This document shows positions 27,679-36,182 of a stretch of DNA of 64,000 nt, in pieces. The notes beneath the pieces were generated by a model that did no database searches, was not told the DNA's origin, and saw only the letters and a program-made list of their open reading frames with translations. The DNA comes from Streptomyces hyaluromycini. GTDB lineage: Bacteria; Actinomycetota; Actinomycetes; Streptomycetales; Streptomycetaceae. The position numbers were made by a program, and so were the translations under genes. The stretch is from assembly GCF_002217755.1 (NCBI RefSeq), contig NZ_BCFL01000025.1, forward strand, positions 241,356 through 305,355. Reading direction: 5' to 3'. Each line of letters opens with the position of its first letter. Position 1 is the stretch's first letter.

Positions 27679-29841
27679 TCAGCCGAGCGGAAGCGCCGGG
27701 GCGAGCGGTGGGCGGTCCGGGAGGAAGCCGTGGGCCCGGCAGGCGAGGTGGTCCGCCTTGTAGCGGTCGACACGCTGATGCCAGTTCAGGATGCCGGCCA
27801 TCCAGTTCTGCAGGTCGCGGACGTAGGCGTGCATGGCCTCGCGTGCCTCGGCCGACAGCTCGAAGTCGTCGTACACGACCGGGAGTTCGCCCGCGACGAC
27901 ATGTTCGAACTGCTGCATCCGCTGGGTCATCAGGTCGTGTACGACGTGCAGCGCGGTCGGGTAGTCGACGCCGAAGAAGTTCTGGACGACGAGGACGGCG
28001 TTGTGCAGCTCGCCCTCGTACTGGATCTCCTTCTGGTAAGAGAAGACGTCGTTGACGAGCATGCCGTAGTCGATGGCGGCGTTCTCCAGGGAGCGCACCG
28101 GGCCGCTGCGGTACACCTCCGGGGGGATCGCGGGGCCGTGGCCGCGGCGGGCCAGGCTCAGGGTGAGGTCGGAGCCGAAGGTGGCCCGGCGCATCTCCAG
28201 GTAGTCGATGGGGTCGGGGATGCGGTTCTGGAGCTGGTTGGACATCTCCCAGAGCCAGCTCTCGGTCATCACGTCGACGGACTGCCTGAGAGCGAGCCGG
28301 TCCTCGGGGCTCATCCCGGCAGTCGTGCGGGCCCACAGGTCGGTCAGGCCGCGTTCCATGCCGGTGGCCGGCACGGGCACGGGCTCGTCGGCGAGGGGCA
28401 TGCAGGCCGAGAGGCGGGCCGTGGCGAGCCGGGCGCCGGCCAGGTCGCGCCGGGTGCCGAAGCAGAGGGGGTAGTAGTCGTCGGCGTAGGTGCCCCAGGC
28501 CAGCCACTGGGCGCTGAGGTCGAGTTCCTCGGGGGTGGCGTCGGGGTCGAGGCCGGCGGAGCAGAGCACGAGGTCGGAGGCGGCGAGCCGGTCCTCGTCC
28601 CAGACGCCCTCGGACAGCATGCCGGTGCGGTGCATCCAGGCGGTCAGCCGGGGCCGGGCGGCGTCGAGGTTCGGGTTGACCTCGACCTCGTACGGCATGT
28701 GGAAGTCGGGCAGGAGGGAGGGGCCGACCTGCTGGAAGGGCACGTGGGAGTAGGCGCGCAAGCGCTCCGCCGCGGCCGCGGCGAGCAGGGCGCCGACGTC
28801 GGCCGCGGAGGTGCCGGGGCCGGTGAGGTGCTGCCAGGGGGAGGACGGGAGGGCGCCCTGGTTCATGTAGCGGCTGGAGCGCAGGTGCCATTCGTGACCG
28901 CCGGACTGCCAGTCCTGCAGGCCCTTGGTGTAGGCGGCGACCGCCGCGGTCTGGTCGGGGGTGAGGCCCTTCTCGACGGCGAGGGCGGGCACTTCGGTGA
29001 GGGCGGTGTGCTCGAACTGGTGGAGGCGGGAGGTGAGGATGTCGTTGACCGCGTCGGCGGCCTCCTGGGTGGTGCAGCCGAAGAAGGTCTCCAGGACCAG
29101 CACGCCGTTGCTGTTCTCGCCCTCGTCCTCCACCTCGCGCTGGTAGGAGAACAGGTCGTTGCGCAGGTGGACGGCGTCGGCGAAGGTCTCCATCAGCACC
29201 CTGAGCGGCCGCGAGCCGGCGGCGGCCGCGGGCACCTCGGCCGTCGCGTACTCGACGAGCCCCGCGGACCAGGGGGCGCCACCCACCTTGCGGCGCATCT
29301 CGATGTACTCGACGGGGTTGGCGATCCGCCCCTCGTTGATGTTGGACAGCTCCCACATCGACTCGTTCAACAGGTGCTCGGTGGCGACCGAGAAGCGATG
29401 GCGCCAGTCGGCGGACATCGACGGCACCGTGCGCGCCCACAGATCGGCGAGGCCCGCCTCGACCGGGTTCTGCGGCTCCGGCACCGGCGTCGTCAGGTCG
29501 AGCGGCATGAACAGCGGGAGCCGGTCGAGATGGGCCTTGCCGGCGGCGCAGTCCTGGGTGCGCTTGTACATGTCGAGGAAGTGGTCGTCGAAGAAGAACA
29601 CCCACACGTACCAGTCGGTGATCAGCGAGAGGGCGGGGCCGTCGCAGTCGGGGTGGGTGTAGCTGCACAGCAGGCCGTAGTCGTGTGCCTCCAGGTCGGT
29701 CTGGGTCCAGATCCCGGAGCCCTCCAGCATGCCCATCTCGCGGGCCCACTCGGTGGAATGGGCCCGGGCCTCCTCCAGATGCGGGTTGAGCCGCGCGGGA
29801 TACGGCATGTAGAAGTGCGGGAGTTCGAACGGCTGCGTCAT
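27679..29841 (-). CDS. geoA: Geosmin synthase (germacradienol/geosmin synthase)
   Basis: Bifunctional terpene cyclase that turns farnesyl diphosphate into germacradienol (N-terminal domain) and then geosmin (C-terminal domain), the smell of soil. The 720-residue protein shows both class I domains. The N-domain metal motifs are DDHFLD (about 85-90) and NDLFSYQRE; the C-domain has the shifted DDYYPL and NDVFSYQKE. HFYMPYPARLNP and FHMPYEVEVNP open the two halves. Both halves look intact. It starts at ATG 29841. The nearest gene upstream carries a broken P450, and cprB lies 2 kb away. Confidence 0.97.
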   Translation of the reverse strand: MTQPFELPHFYMPYPARLNPHLEEARAHSTEWAREMGMLEGSGIWTQTDLEAHDYGLLCSYTHPDCDGPALSLITDWYVWVFFFDDHFLDMYKRTQDCAAGKAHLDRLPLFMPLDLTTPVPEPQNPVEAGLADLWARTVPSMSADWRHRFSVATEHLLNESMWELSNINEGRIANPVEYIEMRRKVGGAPWSAGLVEYATAEVPAAAAGSRPLRVLMETFADAVHLRNDLFSYQREVEDEGENSNGVLVLETFFGCTTQEAADAVNDILTSRLHQFEHTALTEVPALAVEKGLTPDQTAAVAAYTKGLQDWQSGGHEWHLRSSRYMNQGALPSSPWQHLTGPGTSAADVGALLAAAAAERLRAYSHVPFQQVGPSLLPDFHMPYEVEVNPNLDAARPRLTAWMHRTGMLSEGVWDEDRLAASDLVLCSAGLDPDATPEELDLSAQWLAWGTYADDYYPLCFGTRRDLAGARLATARLSACMPLADEPVPVPATGMERGLTDLWARTTAGMSPEDRLALRQSVDVMTESWLWEMSNQLQNRIPDPIDYLEMRRATFGSDLTLSLARRGHGPAIPPEVYRSGPVRSLENAAIDYGMLVNDVFSYQKEIQYEGELHNAVLVVQNFFGVDYPTALHVVHDLMTQRMQQFEHVVAGELPVVYDDFELSAEAREAMHAYVRDLQNWMAGILNWHQRVDRYKADHLACRAHGFLPDRPPLAPALPLG

Positions 29842-29945
29842 GGCCGGGGCCCTACCCGCGCGCCGCAAAGGCCATCCACCCGGCGGCACATGATCACACC
29901 ATCGCGTGAACCGGGGCGGAATCCGCTAACTCCGGCCGCTCCCTG

Positions 29946-30184
29946 TGGCGTTCGACGGCCTTCCGCACCGCGGCCGGCCGGCTCGGCCTCACCCGCGCGC
30001 CGAACCCGCATGGGCCCTTCGGGGACGGGCCGCGCATCTGCCTGGGCGCCCGCCTTCACCCGGCTCCGGCTGCGCACTCTCCACGCGCGGGCGTCACCCG
30101 GTCCTGAAGCCCGCCGGCCCGGTCGAAGGACTCGTCCCGAACTTCGTCAACTTGCTCAAGTCGCGGCCGGTGTACCCGGGTTGA
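29946..30184 (+). pseudogene. Cytochrome P450 C-terminal relic
   Basis: In the 314-base gap between geoA and the DUF89 gene, one frame reads LTRAPNPHGPFGDGPRICLGARL (heme-binding loop FGxGxRxCxG, Cys codon at 30039-30041), the hallmark of bacterial P450s. That frame has a stop at 29907-29909 and ends at a stop after about 70 codons. A second frame then gives a P450-like tail (VEGLVPNFVNLLKSRPVYPG, ending at the TGA at 30182-30184), so at least one frameshift breaks the gene. The N-terminal 300 or so residues are absent. I infer a decayed P450 gene that once sat beside geoA. Confidence 0.7.
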
Positions 30185-31313
30185 CCTGGATCAGGGCATG
30201 GGTACCGGCCGTGCGCCAGCGCGCTGCCTCGGCCGCGTCCAGGGTTGCCTCGGTGTCCGCGGAGAGCCCGGTGATCACATCGGACTTGAGGGTGCGCAGT
30301 GCGGCCACCGGGCCCGGGAACCAGGCGGTGACGTCGGCGAAGGGGGTGGTCGGCGGCCAGAGCCGGTCGCCCACCAGACGGCGGTAGTTGAGGTCGCCCT
30401 TGAAGATCGTCAGGTCGGCGGAGGCGAACTCGGCGCGCAGGTCGCCGGGCATCTCGGCGTACGGCAGCGGGGCGCAGGAGAAGGGGTGGGCGCGCACGGT
30501 GAGGCGGCCGTCGGCCATCGCCGACCAGAGGGTGGTGCCGTATCCGGCGGCGGCGCCCGGGGCGGCGGTGAGCCTGCGCAGGGCGTCGAGCACGTCGGCG
30601 GTCGTGGCGTCGGAGACGTAGTACGGGTGGGGCTTGATGTGCAGGACCGCGTGCGCGATGCGGCCGGTGTCCAGGAGGTGGGCGATCAGCAGCAGGTCGG
30701 GGACGAGTTCGCGGCCCGCGTTGTCGGCGACGAGGCACAGGGTGCCGCCGTGCAGCAGCGGCCACAGGGCGGTGCTGTCGTCGGCGACCAGGGCGGCGAC
30801 GGCCTCGCCCGACTCGGCGGCGGAGAGCCGGAAGCCGAGGTCGGCGCGGTTGCCCCAGAGGGAGCCGTGCAGCAGGGCCTGGTCCGGGTCGCCGCCGAGG
30901 TCGTCGAGCGCGGCCAGTTCCTCGTCGGTCTCCTTGGCGTCGAGTTCGGCGAGCTTGAACGGGCGGAACGGGTCGATGCCCTGCCAGGGGCCGGGGCCGA
31001 AGTAGCCGACGGCGTCCAGGAGCCGGCGGTAGAAGTAACTCTCGGACCACAGCCACGGCACGTCGAACCAGGACCGGCCGGCACAGGTGTCCAGGCCCCA
31101 GTCGTGCCAGCCGCTCGCGTCGTCGGGCAGGGGTTCGATCACGCCCTCGGTGCAGTTGTGCAGCAGCGCGTCGAGGGCGCGTTGCTGTGCGGGGCCGTAC
31201 GGGAAGGCGTCCCGCACCTGGCGGATGATCGCGGGGTGCCGTTCGGCCAGCACGCTGTGCGGGAACGGGCCGGAAGTACCGAGGATCACGGGCGCGGCGG
31301 CGGAGTCGGGCAT
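30156..31313 (-). CDS. Damage-control phosphatase ARMT1-family (DUF89) protein
   Basis: 385 residues of the DUF89 family, whose members hydrolyse harmful phosphometabolites (subfamily III, ARMT1-like). Family marks seen are NCTEGV near the start, LVADNAGRELVPDLLL (Asp-Asn metal site), HIKPHPYYVSD and FKGDLNYRRLVGD (second Asp metal site). Length fits. It starts at ATG 31313, or at a GTG at 31322; no clear ribosome site. Its 3' end overlaps the last bases of the P450 relic on the other strand. It is just downstream of cprB on the same strand, 54 bases apart. Confidence 0.9.
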   Translation of the reverse strand: MPDSAAAPVILGTSGPFPHSVLAERHPAIIRQVRDAFPYGPAQQRALDALLHNCTEGVIEPLPDDASGWHDWGLDTCAGRSWFDVPWLWSESYFYRRLLDAVGYFGPGPWQGIDPFRPFKLAELDAKETDEELAALDDLGGDPDQALLHGSLWGNRADLGFRLSAAESGEAVAALVADDSTALWPLLHGGTLCLVADNAGRELVPDLLLIAHLLDTGRIAHAVLHIKPHPYYVSDATTADVLDALRRLTAAPGAAAGYGTTLWSAMADGRLTVRAHPFSCAPLPYAEMPGDLRAEFASADLTIFKGDLNYRRLVGDRLWPPTTPFADVTAWFPGPVAALRTLKSDVITGLSADTEATLDAAEAARWRTAGTHALIQVNPGTPAAT

Positions 31314-31367
31314 GGGCGCCACGCTATCGCGCGGGCCGCCCGGCTCCGCCGACCCGCGGGGCGCCTG

Positions 31368-32015
31368 TCACGCCGTTCTGATCTCGCGCTCCAGCTGGGT
31401 GGCGAGGGTCAGATAGCGGGCCCGCCGGTGCACCGGGACCAGGCCGCGGATCATCAGGTACCACATCTCGGCGACCCTGCGCGGCAGTCGCCCCACCGGC
31501 TCCAGGTTGCGGCCGGCGACCCGGGTGCCGACGAAGAAGCAGACCAGGGAGTGCGCGACCGCGCCGACGTCTATGTCCGGGTGCACGTCGGACTCCTTGA
31601 CGGCGCCCACGAGTTTGCGTGTGGCGAACTCCAGCCACTCGGTGAACGGATGCCTGAGCGGTGGCCGTACGGTGACGTCCGCGGTGGCGAGGCGCAGGCC
31701 GGCGCGCGGGATCGGGCCGTCGACGGAGAGCCGGGCGATCGCGAACGTGGTGCGCATCAGGGCTTCCAGCGAGGAGTAGCCGCGGCTGTCCATCTCCCTC
31801 ACCAACTGGCTGGAGGTGCGGGACTGGAGCTCCATGATGGCGTGCGCCAGGTCCTCCTTGGCGGCGAAGTGGAAGTAGAGCGCCCCCTTGGTGACCTTCG
31901 CGTGCTCGACGATCTCGCTCAGGCTGGTGGATTCATAGCCGTGCCGGTCGAAGAGGTCGGCGGCGGCCGTGATGATCGTGGCGCGGGTCTGCTCCGCACG
32001 TAACTGCCTCGCCAT
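31368..32015 (-). CDS. cprB: TetR-family gamma-butyrolactone-receptor-like repressor CprB
   Basis: 215-residue repressor with the N-terminal TetR helix-turn-helix (MARQLRAEQTRATIITAAADLFDRHGYESTSLSEIVEHAKVT segment) that nearly matches CprB of S. coelicolor, and the conserved ligand pocket region (LRLATADVTVRPPLRHPFTEW). In S. coelicolor, cprB likewise lies near the geosmin synthase gene. Members sense gamma-butyrolactones and control antibiotics and sporulation; the CprB ligand is unsettled in my knowledge. A strong inverted repeat 56 bases upstream (32071-32094) suggests it represses itself. Confidence 0.93.
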   Translation of the reverse strand: MARQLRAEQTRATIITAAADLFDRHGYESTSLSEIVEHAKVTKGALYFHFAAKEDLAHAIMELQSRTSSQLVREMDSRGYSSLEALMRTTFAIARLSVDGPIPRAGLRLATADVTVRPPLRHPFTEWLEFATRKLVGAVKESDVHPDIDVGAVAHSLVCFFVGTRVAGRNLEPVGRLPRRVAEMWYLMIRGLVPVHRRARYLTLATQLEREIRTA

Positions 32016-32482
32016 CGACTCGACGCTCCTTCACGGCTCCATGACTGCGTTTCAGGGCTTCACGGCTTCCCAAACCGACGGGGCATGCGGTTTGTTTTTT
32101 ACCCCGTGCACACGATAGCTCACCGTGCGGCAGCGGGAGGCAACTGTGCGGACCCGGCGACGGACATGGGCAAGTCGCGCGTGCGACCACGCGAACGAGG
32201 GTCCGCAGTGCACAAACGGACGAGATCAGAACGCGCCCCTCCCTCGTGTTCGCGCCGGTATGCGGAAGCGATGCGGGCGGCCGGGCGGCCATCGGTGATC
32301 GCCACGATACGAGCCGGACGGTTGGTTCTCAATGGCGCCTGAAAAGTCAGCAAAACGGACGAGCCGGTCGGTGCCGCACACTTCGACCGGCCCTGCGATC
32401 GGGCGCGCTGAACAGTGCGGCCCCGATTCCCGTACTCACCTCAGCAGACCCCGTACCCGCGCCCGCCGAGGAGACGTCCCGG
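32016..32482. other. Intergenic region between cprB and the AA10 gene
   Basis: 467 bases holding the divergent promoters of cprB and the copper oxygenase gene. The left part is notable for an AT-rich run beside the inverted repeat at 32071-32094. I see no gene in the rest. Confidence 0.6.
32071..32094. promoter_or_regulatory. Predicted CprB autoregulatory operator
   Basis: CAAACCG-N10-CGGTTTG is an inverted repeat with 7-base arms, followed by a T-rich run, 56 bases upstream of the cprB start. Gamma-butyrolactone receptors bind such 22-26-base palindromes and often repress their own genes. Confidence 0.6.
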
Positions 32483-33454
32483 ATGACCCGGACGACCGCC
32501 CGCCTGAGAGTCATGGGAGCCGCCACCGCGGCCCCGCTTCTGCTCCTGTCGTGGGCGGCGGGGGCCGCCCAGGCGCACGGCGCACCCACCTATCCCGTCA
32601 GCCGGGCCTACGCCTGCTCCCCCAGCGGCGGCAGCGCCGCAACGGCGGCCTGCAAGGCGGCGATCGCGGCGAGCGGGCAGAACTTCGTCGCGTGGGACGA
32701 CGTGCGGGTGGCGGGCGTCGACGGCCGTGACCGGCAGGTGATTCCGGACGGCAGGTTGTGCAGCGGCAACCTGCCGGCGTACAAGGGGCTCGACCTGGCG
32801 CGCGCGGACTGGCCCGCGACCGAACTGACTCCGGGCGCCCGGATGACGATGACGTACGCCGCGACGATCGCGCACTCCGGCACGTTCAAGCTGTATCTGA
32901 CGAAGCCGGGCTACGACCCGACGAAGCCGCTGACGTGGTCCGAGCTGCCCGCGCAGCCCTTCGCGGAGATCAAGGACCCGCAGTTGACGAACGGGGCGTA
33001 CCACTTCAGCGCGACGCTGCCCGCCGACCGGACGGGCCGTCAGGTGCTGTACACCATCTGGCAGACCAGCAGCACGCCGGACACCTATTACTCGTGTTCC
33101 GACGTGGTGTTCACGGCGAAGAAGGCCGCGAGCAAGGGCACGGACAAGGACACGGAGACAGCCGGGGGGAAGGCTGCGGAGAAGGGCGGCGGGGCGACGG
33201 CGGGCACGAAGTCGCGGCCGAGTGCGACGCCGGCCCCCGGCGCCTCGACGAGCGCCGCCGCCCGGGCACAGCAGACGGCGACGGCCACCCCGGTCTCCCC
33301 AACGACCGGAACCACCGCCGCCGACAGCACTCCCGTGGCCTCCGACACGAACCCCGGTTCGGGCCCGTCGGCGCCACTGGTGGCGGGCGGCGCCGCCGCG
33401 GTGCTGGTGCTCACCGGCGGCGCCGCCCTGGCGTTGCGTCTGCGTCGACGCTAA
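32483..33454 (+). CDS. AA10 copper lytic polysaccharide monooxygenase, membrane-anchored
   Basis: 323 residues. After signal cleavage the mature protein would begin with His (A-Q-A|H-G-A-P; H32), the first residue of the copper histidine brace; the second His is H131 (ATIAHSGTFKLYL). Four Cys and the PVSRAYACS start fit AA10 enzymes, which oxidise chitin or cellulose. After the catalytic domain (about 32-215) comes a long Thr/Ala/Pro-rich linker and a C-terminal helix with an Arg tail (LALRLRRR), so it should stay bound to the cell surface rather than diffuse. GAGGAG lies 9 bases before the ATG. Confidence 0.9.
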   Translation: MTRTTARLRVMGAATAAPLLLLSWAAGAAQAHGAPTYPVSRAYACSPSGGSAATAACKAAIAASGQNFVAWDDVRVAGVDGRDRQVIPDGRLCSGNLPAYKGLDLARADWPATELTPGARMTMTYAATIAHSGTFKLYLTKPGYDPTKPLTWSELPAQPFAEIKDPQLTNGAYHFSATLPADRTGRQVLYTIWQTSSTPDTYYSCSDVVFTAKKAASKGTDKDTETAGGKAAEKGGGATAGTKSRPSATPAPGASTSAAARAQQTATATPVSPTTGTTAADSTPVASDTNPGSGPSAPLVAGGAAAVLVLTGGAALALRLRRR

Positions 33455-33471
33455 CGGCCTTTGTAACAAGG

Positions 33472-34116
33472 TCAGTTGACGAAGACGGCGGCGCCGTTGT
33501 CGGAGACCGGGGCGTACTTGGCGGTGAAGTATCCGGCGGAGGGGCAGAGGATGGAGCCGGACGACTTCGCGAACGCCTGGTTGCTGAAGGCGAGGCTGTT
33601 GTCGGTGTTGGAGCTCGTGCCGGTCAGGCTGGCGGCCTGGTAGACACAGGTGATGCTGCCCAGCAGGGTGGTCAGCTTGACCGTGGTCTGGATGGTCGTG
33701 CCGCCCGCCGGGGTGACGGTGACGCCGCCGCCCGAGGCGACCGAGGTGGTGTACGGCAGGTTGTCGACCGTGATGCTGGAGACGCCGGTCACGCCGGTCA
33801 CGTTGCTGGTGCAGCTGCTGAAGGTCTGCCCGGTGGCCGACTCGGTGGCGGTGCCGGAGGCGGCCGGGTTGTCGGTGACCGTCGCGGTGAAGGTCGAGGC
33901 CGCACAGGTGATGCCGCTGGTGCTGGTGGCGCTGGAGTAGAGGGTGGCGGTGGTGCCGCTGGCCAGCGACGCGGTGAGGGTGTCGCCGACCGCGACGGCG
34001 GTGCCGCCGGCGCTGCCCGTGGTGAGCACGGCGCCGTCGGCGGAGGCGGGAACGGTGGCCGCGACCGAGAGGGCGACGACGGTACCGGCGAGGGCGAGGA
34101 GGGATCGCGTACGCAT
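33472..34116 (-). CDS. Secreted protein of unknown function
   Basis: 214 residues: a signal peptide (about 1-27, RTRSLLALAGTVVALSVAATVPASA) then a Thr/Ser/Gly/Ala-rich all-beta body with four Cys that could form two disulfides. The sequence looks Ig- or adhesin-like in its repeated TV-x-V strands, but I do not recognise a family. A-A-A-G-A-A-A-G-A-G-G precedes the ATG. It converges on the copper oxygenase gene (17-base gap) and is divergent from the DUF6230/DUF6114 pair. Probably exported to the surface or medium. Confidence 0.75.
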   Translation of the reverse strand: MRTRSLLALAGTVVALSVAATVPASADGAVLTTGSAGGTAVAVGDTLTASLASGTTATLYSSATSTSGITCAASTFTATVTDNPAASGTATESATGQTFSSCTSNVTGVTGVSSITVDNLPYTTSVASGGGVTVTPAGGTTIQTTVKLTTLLGSITCVYQAASLTGTSSNTDNSLAFSNQAFAKSSGSILCPSAGYFTAKYAPVSDNGAAVFVN

Positions 34117-34723
34117 GCGGGTTGCCTCTTTCTTTGGGGGGACTTGCGTGAGGTGAGGTGGGGGGTATGGGGGCGCGTAGACAGCGCCGGCCGTTGCCGG
34201 CTCGTCACGCCTTCTCCGTACGTGACGGGCCGGCAACGGCAGCCAGGCCGGACACCGGCCGAAAGCCTGGGGGGTTAGGCCTCCGACCGGGCCGGTCGAG
34301 GGCGTTCGGGCACGGCCCCTGGGGGGAAGCGACCGTGCCGACGCCGTGAGCGGAGCGGTGATCGAAGAGGCCGGGAAGCGGTCGATACCGCTCGGCGGAT
34401 CCGGCGCCACGGATCCGAAGGAAACCAGGGAGAGTTGTAGACCTGATCACCCGTCAACGTCAAGGCCGATCAAGGGAGTTGAGCAATCGATCATGGGAAT
34501 GCATGGTCGGAACTTAATTGACGCGAATTCAACACCCTTTTTTCACAACTGTCTTGACCCTGAAAAGTAACCGCCGGTAACTTGCGGCTTGGCTACTGCT
34601 GCGTAACGAGAAAGCCCTTGCGCCCGCCGGGAGTTGTGAGGAGGCGTGCGCGGCAGCCGCTGTCCGCGCCAGGACAACGTGCCACTGAAGCCCAACCCGC
34701 GTGACTAATGCATGGGAGCAGAC
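34117..34723. other. Long intergenic region upstream of the DUF6230 gene
   Basis: 607 bases, visibly richer in A and T than the flanking genes, especially 34430-34600. It must hold the promoters of the secreted protein (leftward) and of the DUF6230 operon (rightward). I see a possible vegetative promoter (34554-34583) but no small gene. Confidence 0.55.
34554..34583 (+). promoter_or_regulatory. Possible vegetative-type promoter for the DUF6230 operon
   Basis: TTGACC, then an 18-base spacer, then TAACTT fits a sigma-HrdB-like -35/-10 pair about 140 bases before the DUF6230 start. The match is fair rather than strong. Confidence 0.4.
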
Positions 34724-35422
34724 ATGGCCGAGTCCCCGGACGTTCCGTCCGCCGACAACACGCCTGAGAACCCGGGAAGCGGTTCTCTTTCCGAAACACC
34801 AGACACCACCGGGGGCACCGGAGGGGCACCGAGACGGGGACGGGTCCGGGCACGCCGCGCCGCGGTGATGGCGATACCGGCCACCCTGGCCGCCGCCGGC
34901 CTCGCGGTCTTCACCGCGCAGGGGGTGCTGGGGGTGACGCTCTTCATCTCCGGCATGCCCTTCACGGTCACCGCCAAGTCGCTCGACGGCACCGGCTTCG
35001 AGCAGTTCGGCGCGCTCGACCACATGATCCCGGACAGCCCGAACGCCGGTGACACCGGCGGTGATGTGCTGGTCGTCACCTCCGCGATCAAGAAGGCGAC
35101 TCTGGACAGCCTGTGCCAGAGCGTCGACCTCGGCGGCACCAACCTGCTCATCAAGGCGGGCAGCGGCTCCTCGAAGGTGCAGGCGACCGATCTGACCACC
35201 GACTCGACCCTGCTGTCGGGCGACGCGTCCTTCAACAACATCGAGATCGGCAACGACGCGAGCCAGCTCGACAAGGCCGGGGTCCAGGGACCCAAGGGCG
35301 TCTTCAGCCAGCAGGCCGACACCGTGCACATCGACAACCTGCGGCAGACCAACTACAAGACCACCGCAGGGACGTTCACGCTTCCCGGCCTGAAACTCAG
35401 CTTCAGCGACACGGGTTGCTGA
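34724..35422 (+). CDS. DUF6230-family membrane-anchored protein
   Basis: 232 residues. A disordered acidic start (residues 1-38) is followed by a basic stretch (RRGRVRARRA) and one membrane helix (about 45-70), then a beta-rich outer domain with KSLDGTGFEQFGALD. The family is common in Streptomyces and its function is unknown. I chose ATG 34724 because GGGAG ends 5 bases before it; another ATG is at 34712. It overlaps the DUF6114 gene by one base (TGATG), and this gene pair is typical, which suggests a two-protein surface unit. Confidence 0.8.
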   Translation: MAESPDVPSADNTPENPGSGSLSETPDTTGGTGGAPRRGRVRARRAAVMAIPATLAAAGLAVFTAQGVLGVTLFISGMPFTVTAKSLDGTGFEQFGALDHMIPDSPNAGDTGGDVLVVTSAIKKATLDSLCQSVDLGGTNLLIKAGSGSSKVQATDLTTDSTLLSGDASFNNIEIGNDASQLDKAGVQGPKGVFSQQADTVHIDNLRQTNYKTTAGTFTLPGLKLSFSDTGC

Positions 35423-35877
35423 TGTCCGGCACAGACACTCCACATCAGGGGTGGCGGCCCGCCTTCCGCGGTTGGCGGGCCCGTCGGCCGTTCTTGGGCG
35501 GGCTGCTGCTGACGCTGGGCGGCGGGTGGATCCTGCTCACCGAGAAGGCCGCGCTGTCGGTCGTCATACATGTCGGCGTGCAGGGCGTGGCGGGCTATCT
35601 GCTGCCGGTGGTGATGGTGCTGTGCGGCCTGCTGACCCTCTTCAGCCCCTCGCAGCGCCTCTTCTACTCCATCCTCGGCATGCTGTGCTCCCTGGGCAGC
35701 TGGGTCACCTCCAACCTGGGCGGTTTCTTCGTCGGCCTCGCCCTCGGGGCCGTCGGCAGCTGCATGATCTTCGGCTGGCTGCCGGACCAGGAGCCGCGGG
35801 TGAGCCGGCGCAAGCGACGCAAGGCCGCGCAGGCTGCGGCGCAGGGCTTCGGGGACGGTGCCGGAGAGCCTGCCTGA
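35422..35877 (+). CDS. DUF6114-family integral membrane protein
   Basis: 151 residues with about four membrane helices (FLGGLLLTLGGGWILL, VAGYLLPVVMVLCGLLTLF, FYSILGMLCSLGSWV, GGFFVGLALGAVGSCMIF) and a basic C-terminal tail. It starts on the ATG that overlaps the DUF6230 stop (TGATG), so the two should be made together and may form a complex. A strong hairpin terminator follows 7 bases after the stop. Function unknown. Confidence 0.85.
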   Translation: MSGTDTPHQGWRPAFRGWRARRPFLGGLLLTLGGGWILLTEKAALSVVIHVGVQGVAGYLLPVVMVLCGLLTLFSPSQRLFYSILGMLCSLGSWVTSNLGGFFVGLALGAVGSCMIFGWLPDQEPRVSRRKRRKAAQAAAQGFGDGAGEPA

Positions 35878-36182
35878 AGCAGCGAAGAGGCGGACCGACA
35901 CGTTTCGGTCCGCCTCTTCCGCATGCGCGGACGCCGGGCAGACTCTGCTTCCCGTTGGCACTGCGCCAGGCAGACTCGGCCCCGGGGGAGGCACTGCCAC
36001 CCGGCCGTGTTCGAACACGGCCGTCCAGTCGTCCGCGACCTCCCGCCTCCAGTGCCTCGGCGAGCCGTCGGCAGGTGTCGTACGCGTAATCGTCGGCGTT
36101 GCCGGCGTCGTCGAGCAGGATCGCGGCATCGATGCAGTGCGGGTACTCCCTCAGGATTCGGCCGCACTGACCAATTCGTGGT
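35878..36182. other. Convergent intergenic region with a possible immunity-gene remnant
   Basis: 305 bases between the DUF6114 and immunity genes, which point at each other. It holds the terminator at 35884-35919. On the minus strand at 36035-36166 one open frame gives a protein-like stretch (CGRILREYPHCIDAAILLDDAG) followed by low-quality sequence. It could be a leftover of an older immunity gene. Confidence 0.45.
35884..35919 (+). terminator. Strong intrinsic terminator after the DUF6230/DUF6114 operon
   Basis: GAAGAGGCGGACCGA (35884-35898) and TCGGTCCGCCTCTTC (35905-35919) form a perfect 15-bp stem with a 6-base loop. It is near-symmetrical and could serve both strands, ending the leftward toxin/immunity transcript as well. 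Confidence 0.9.
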
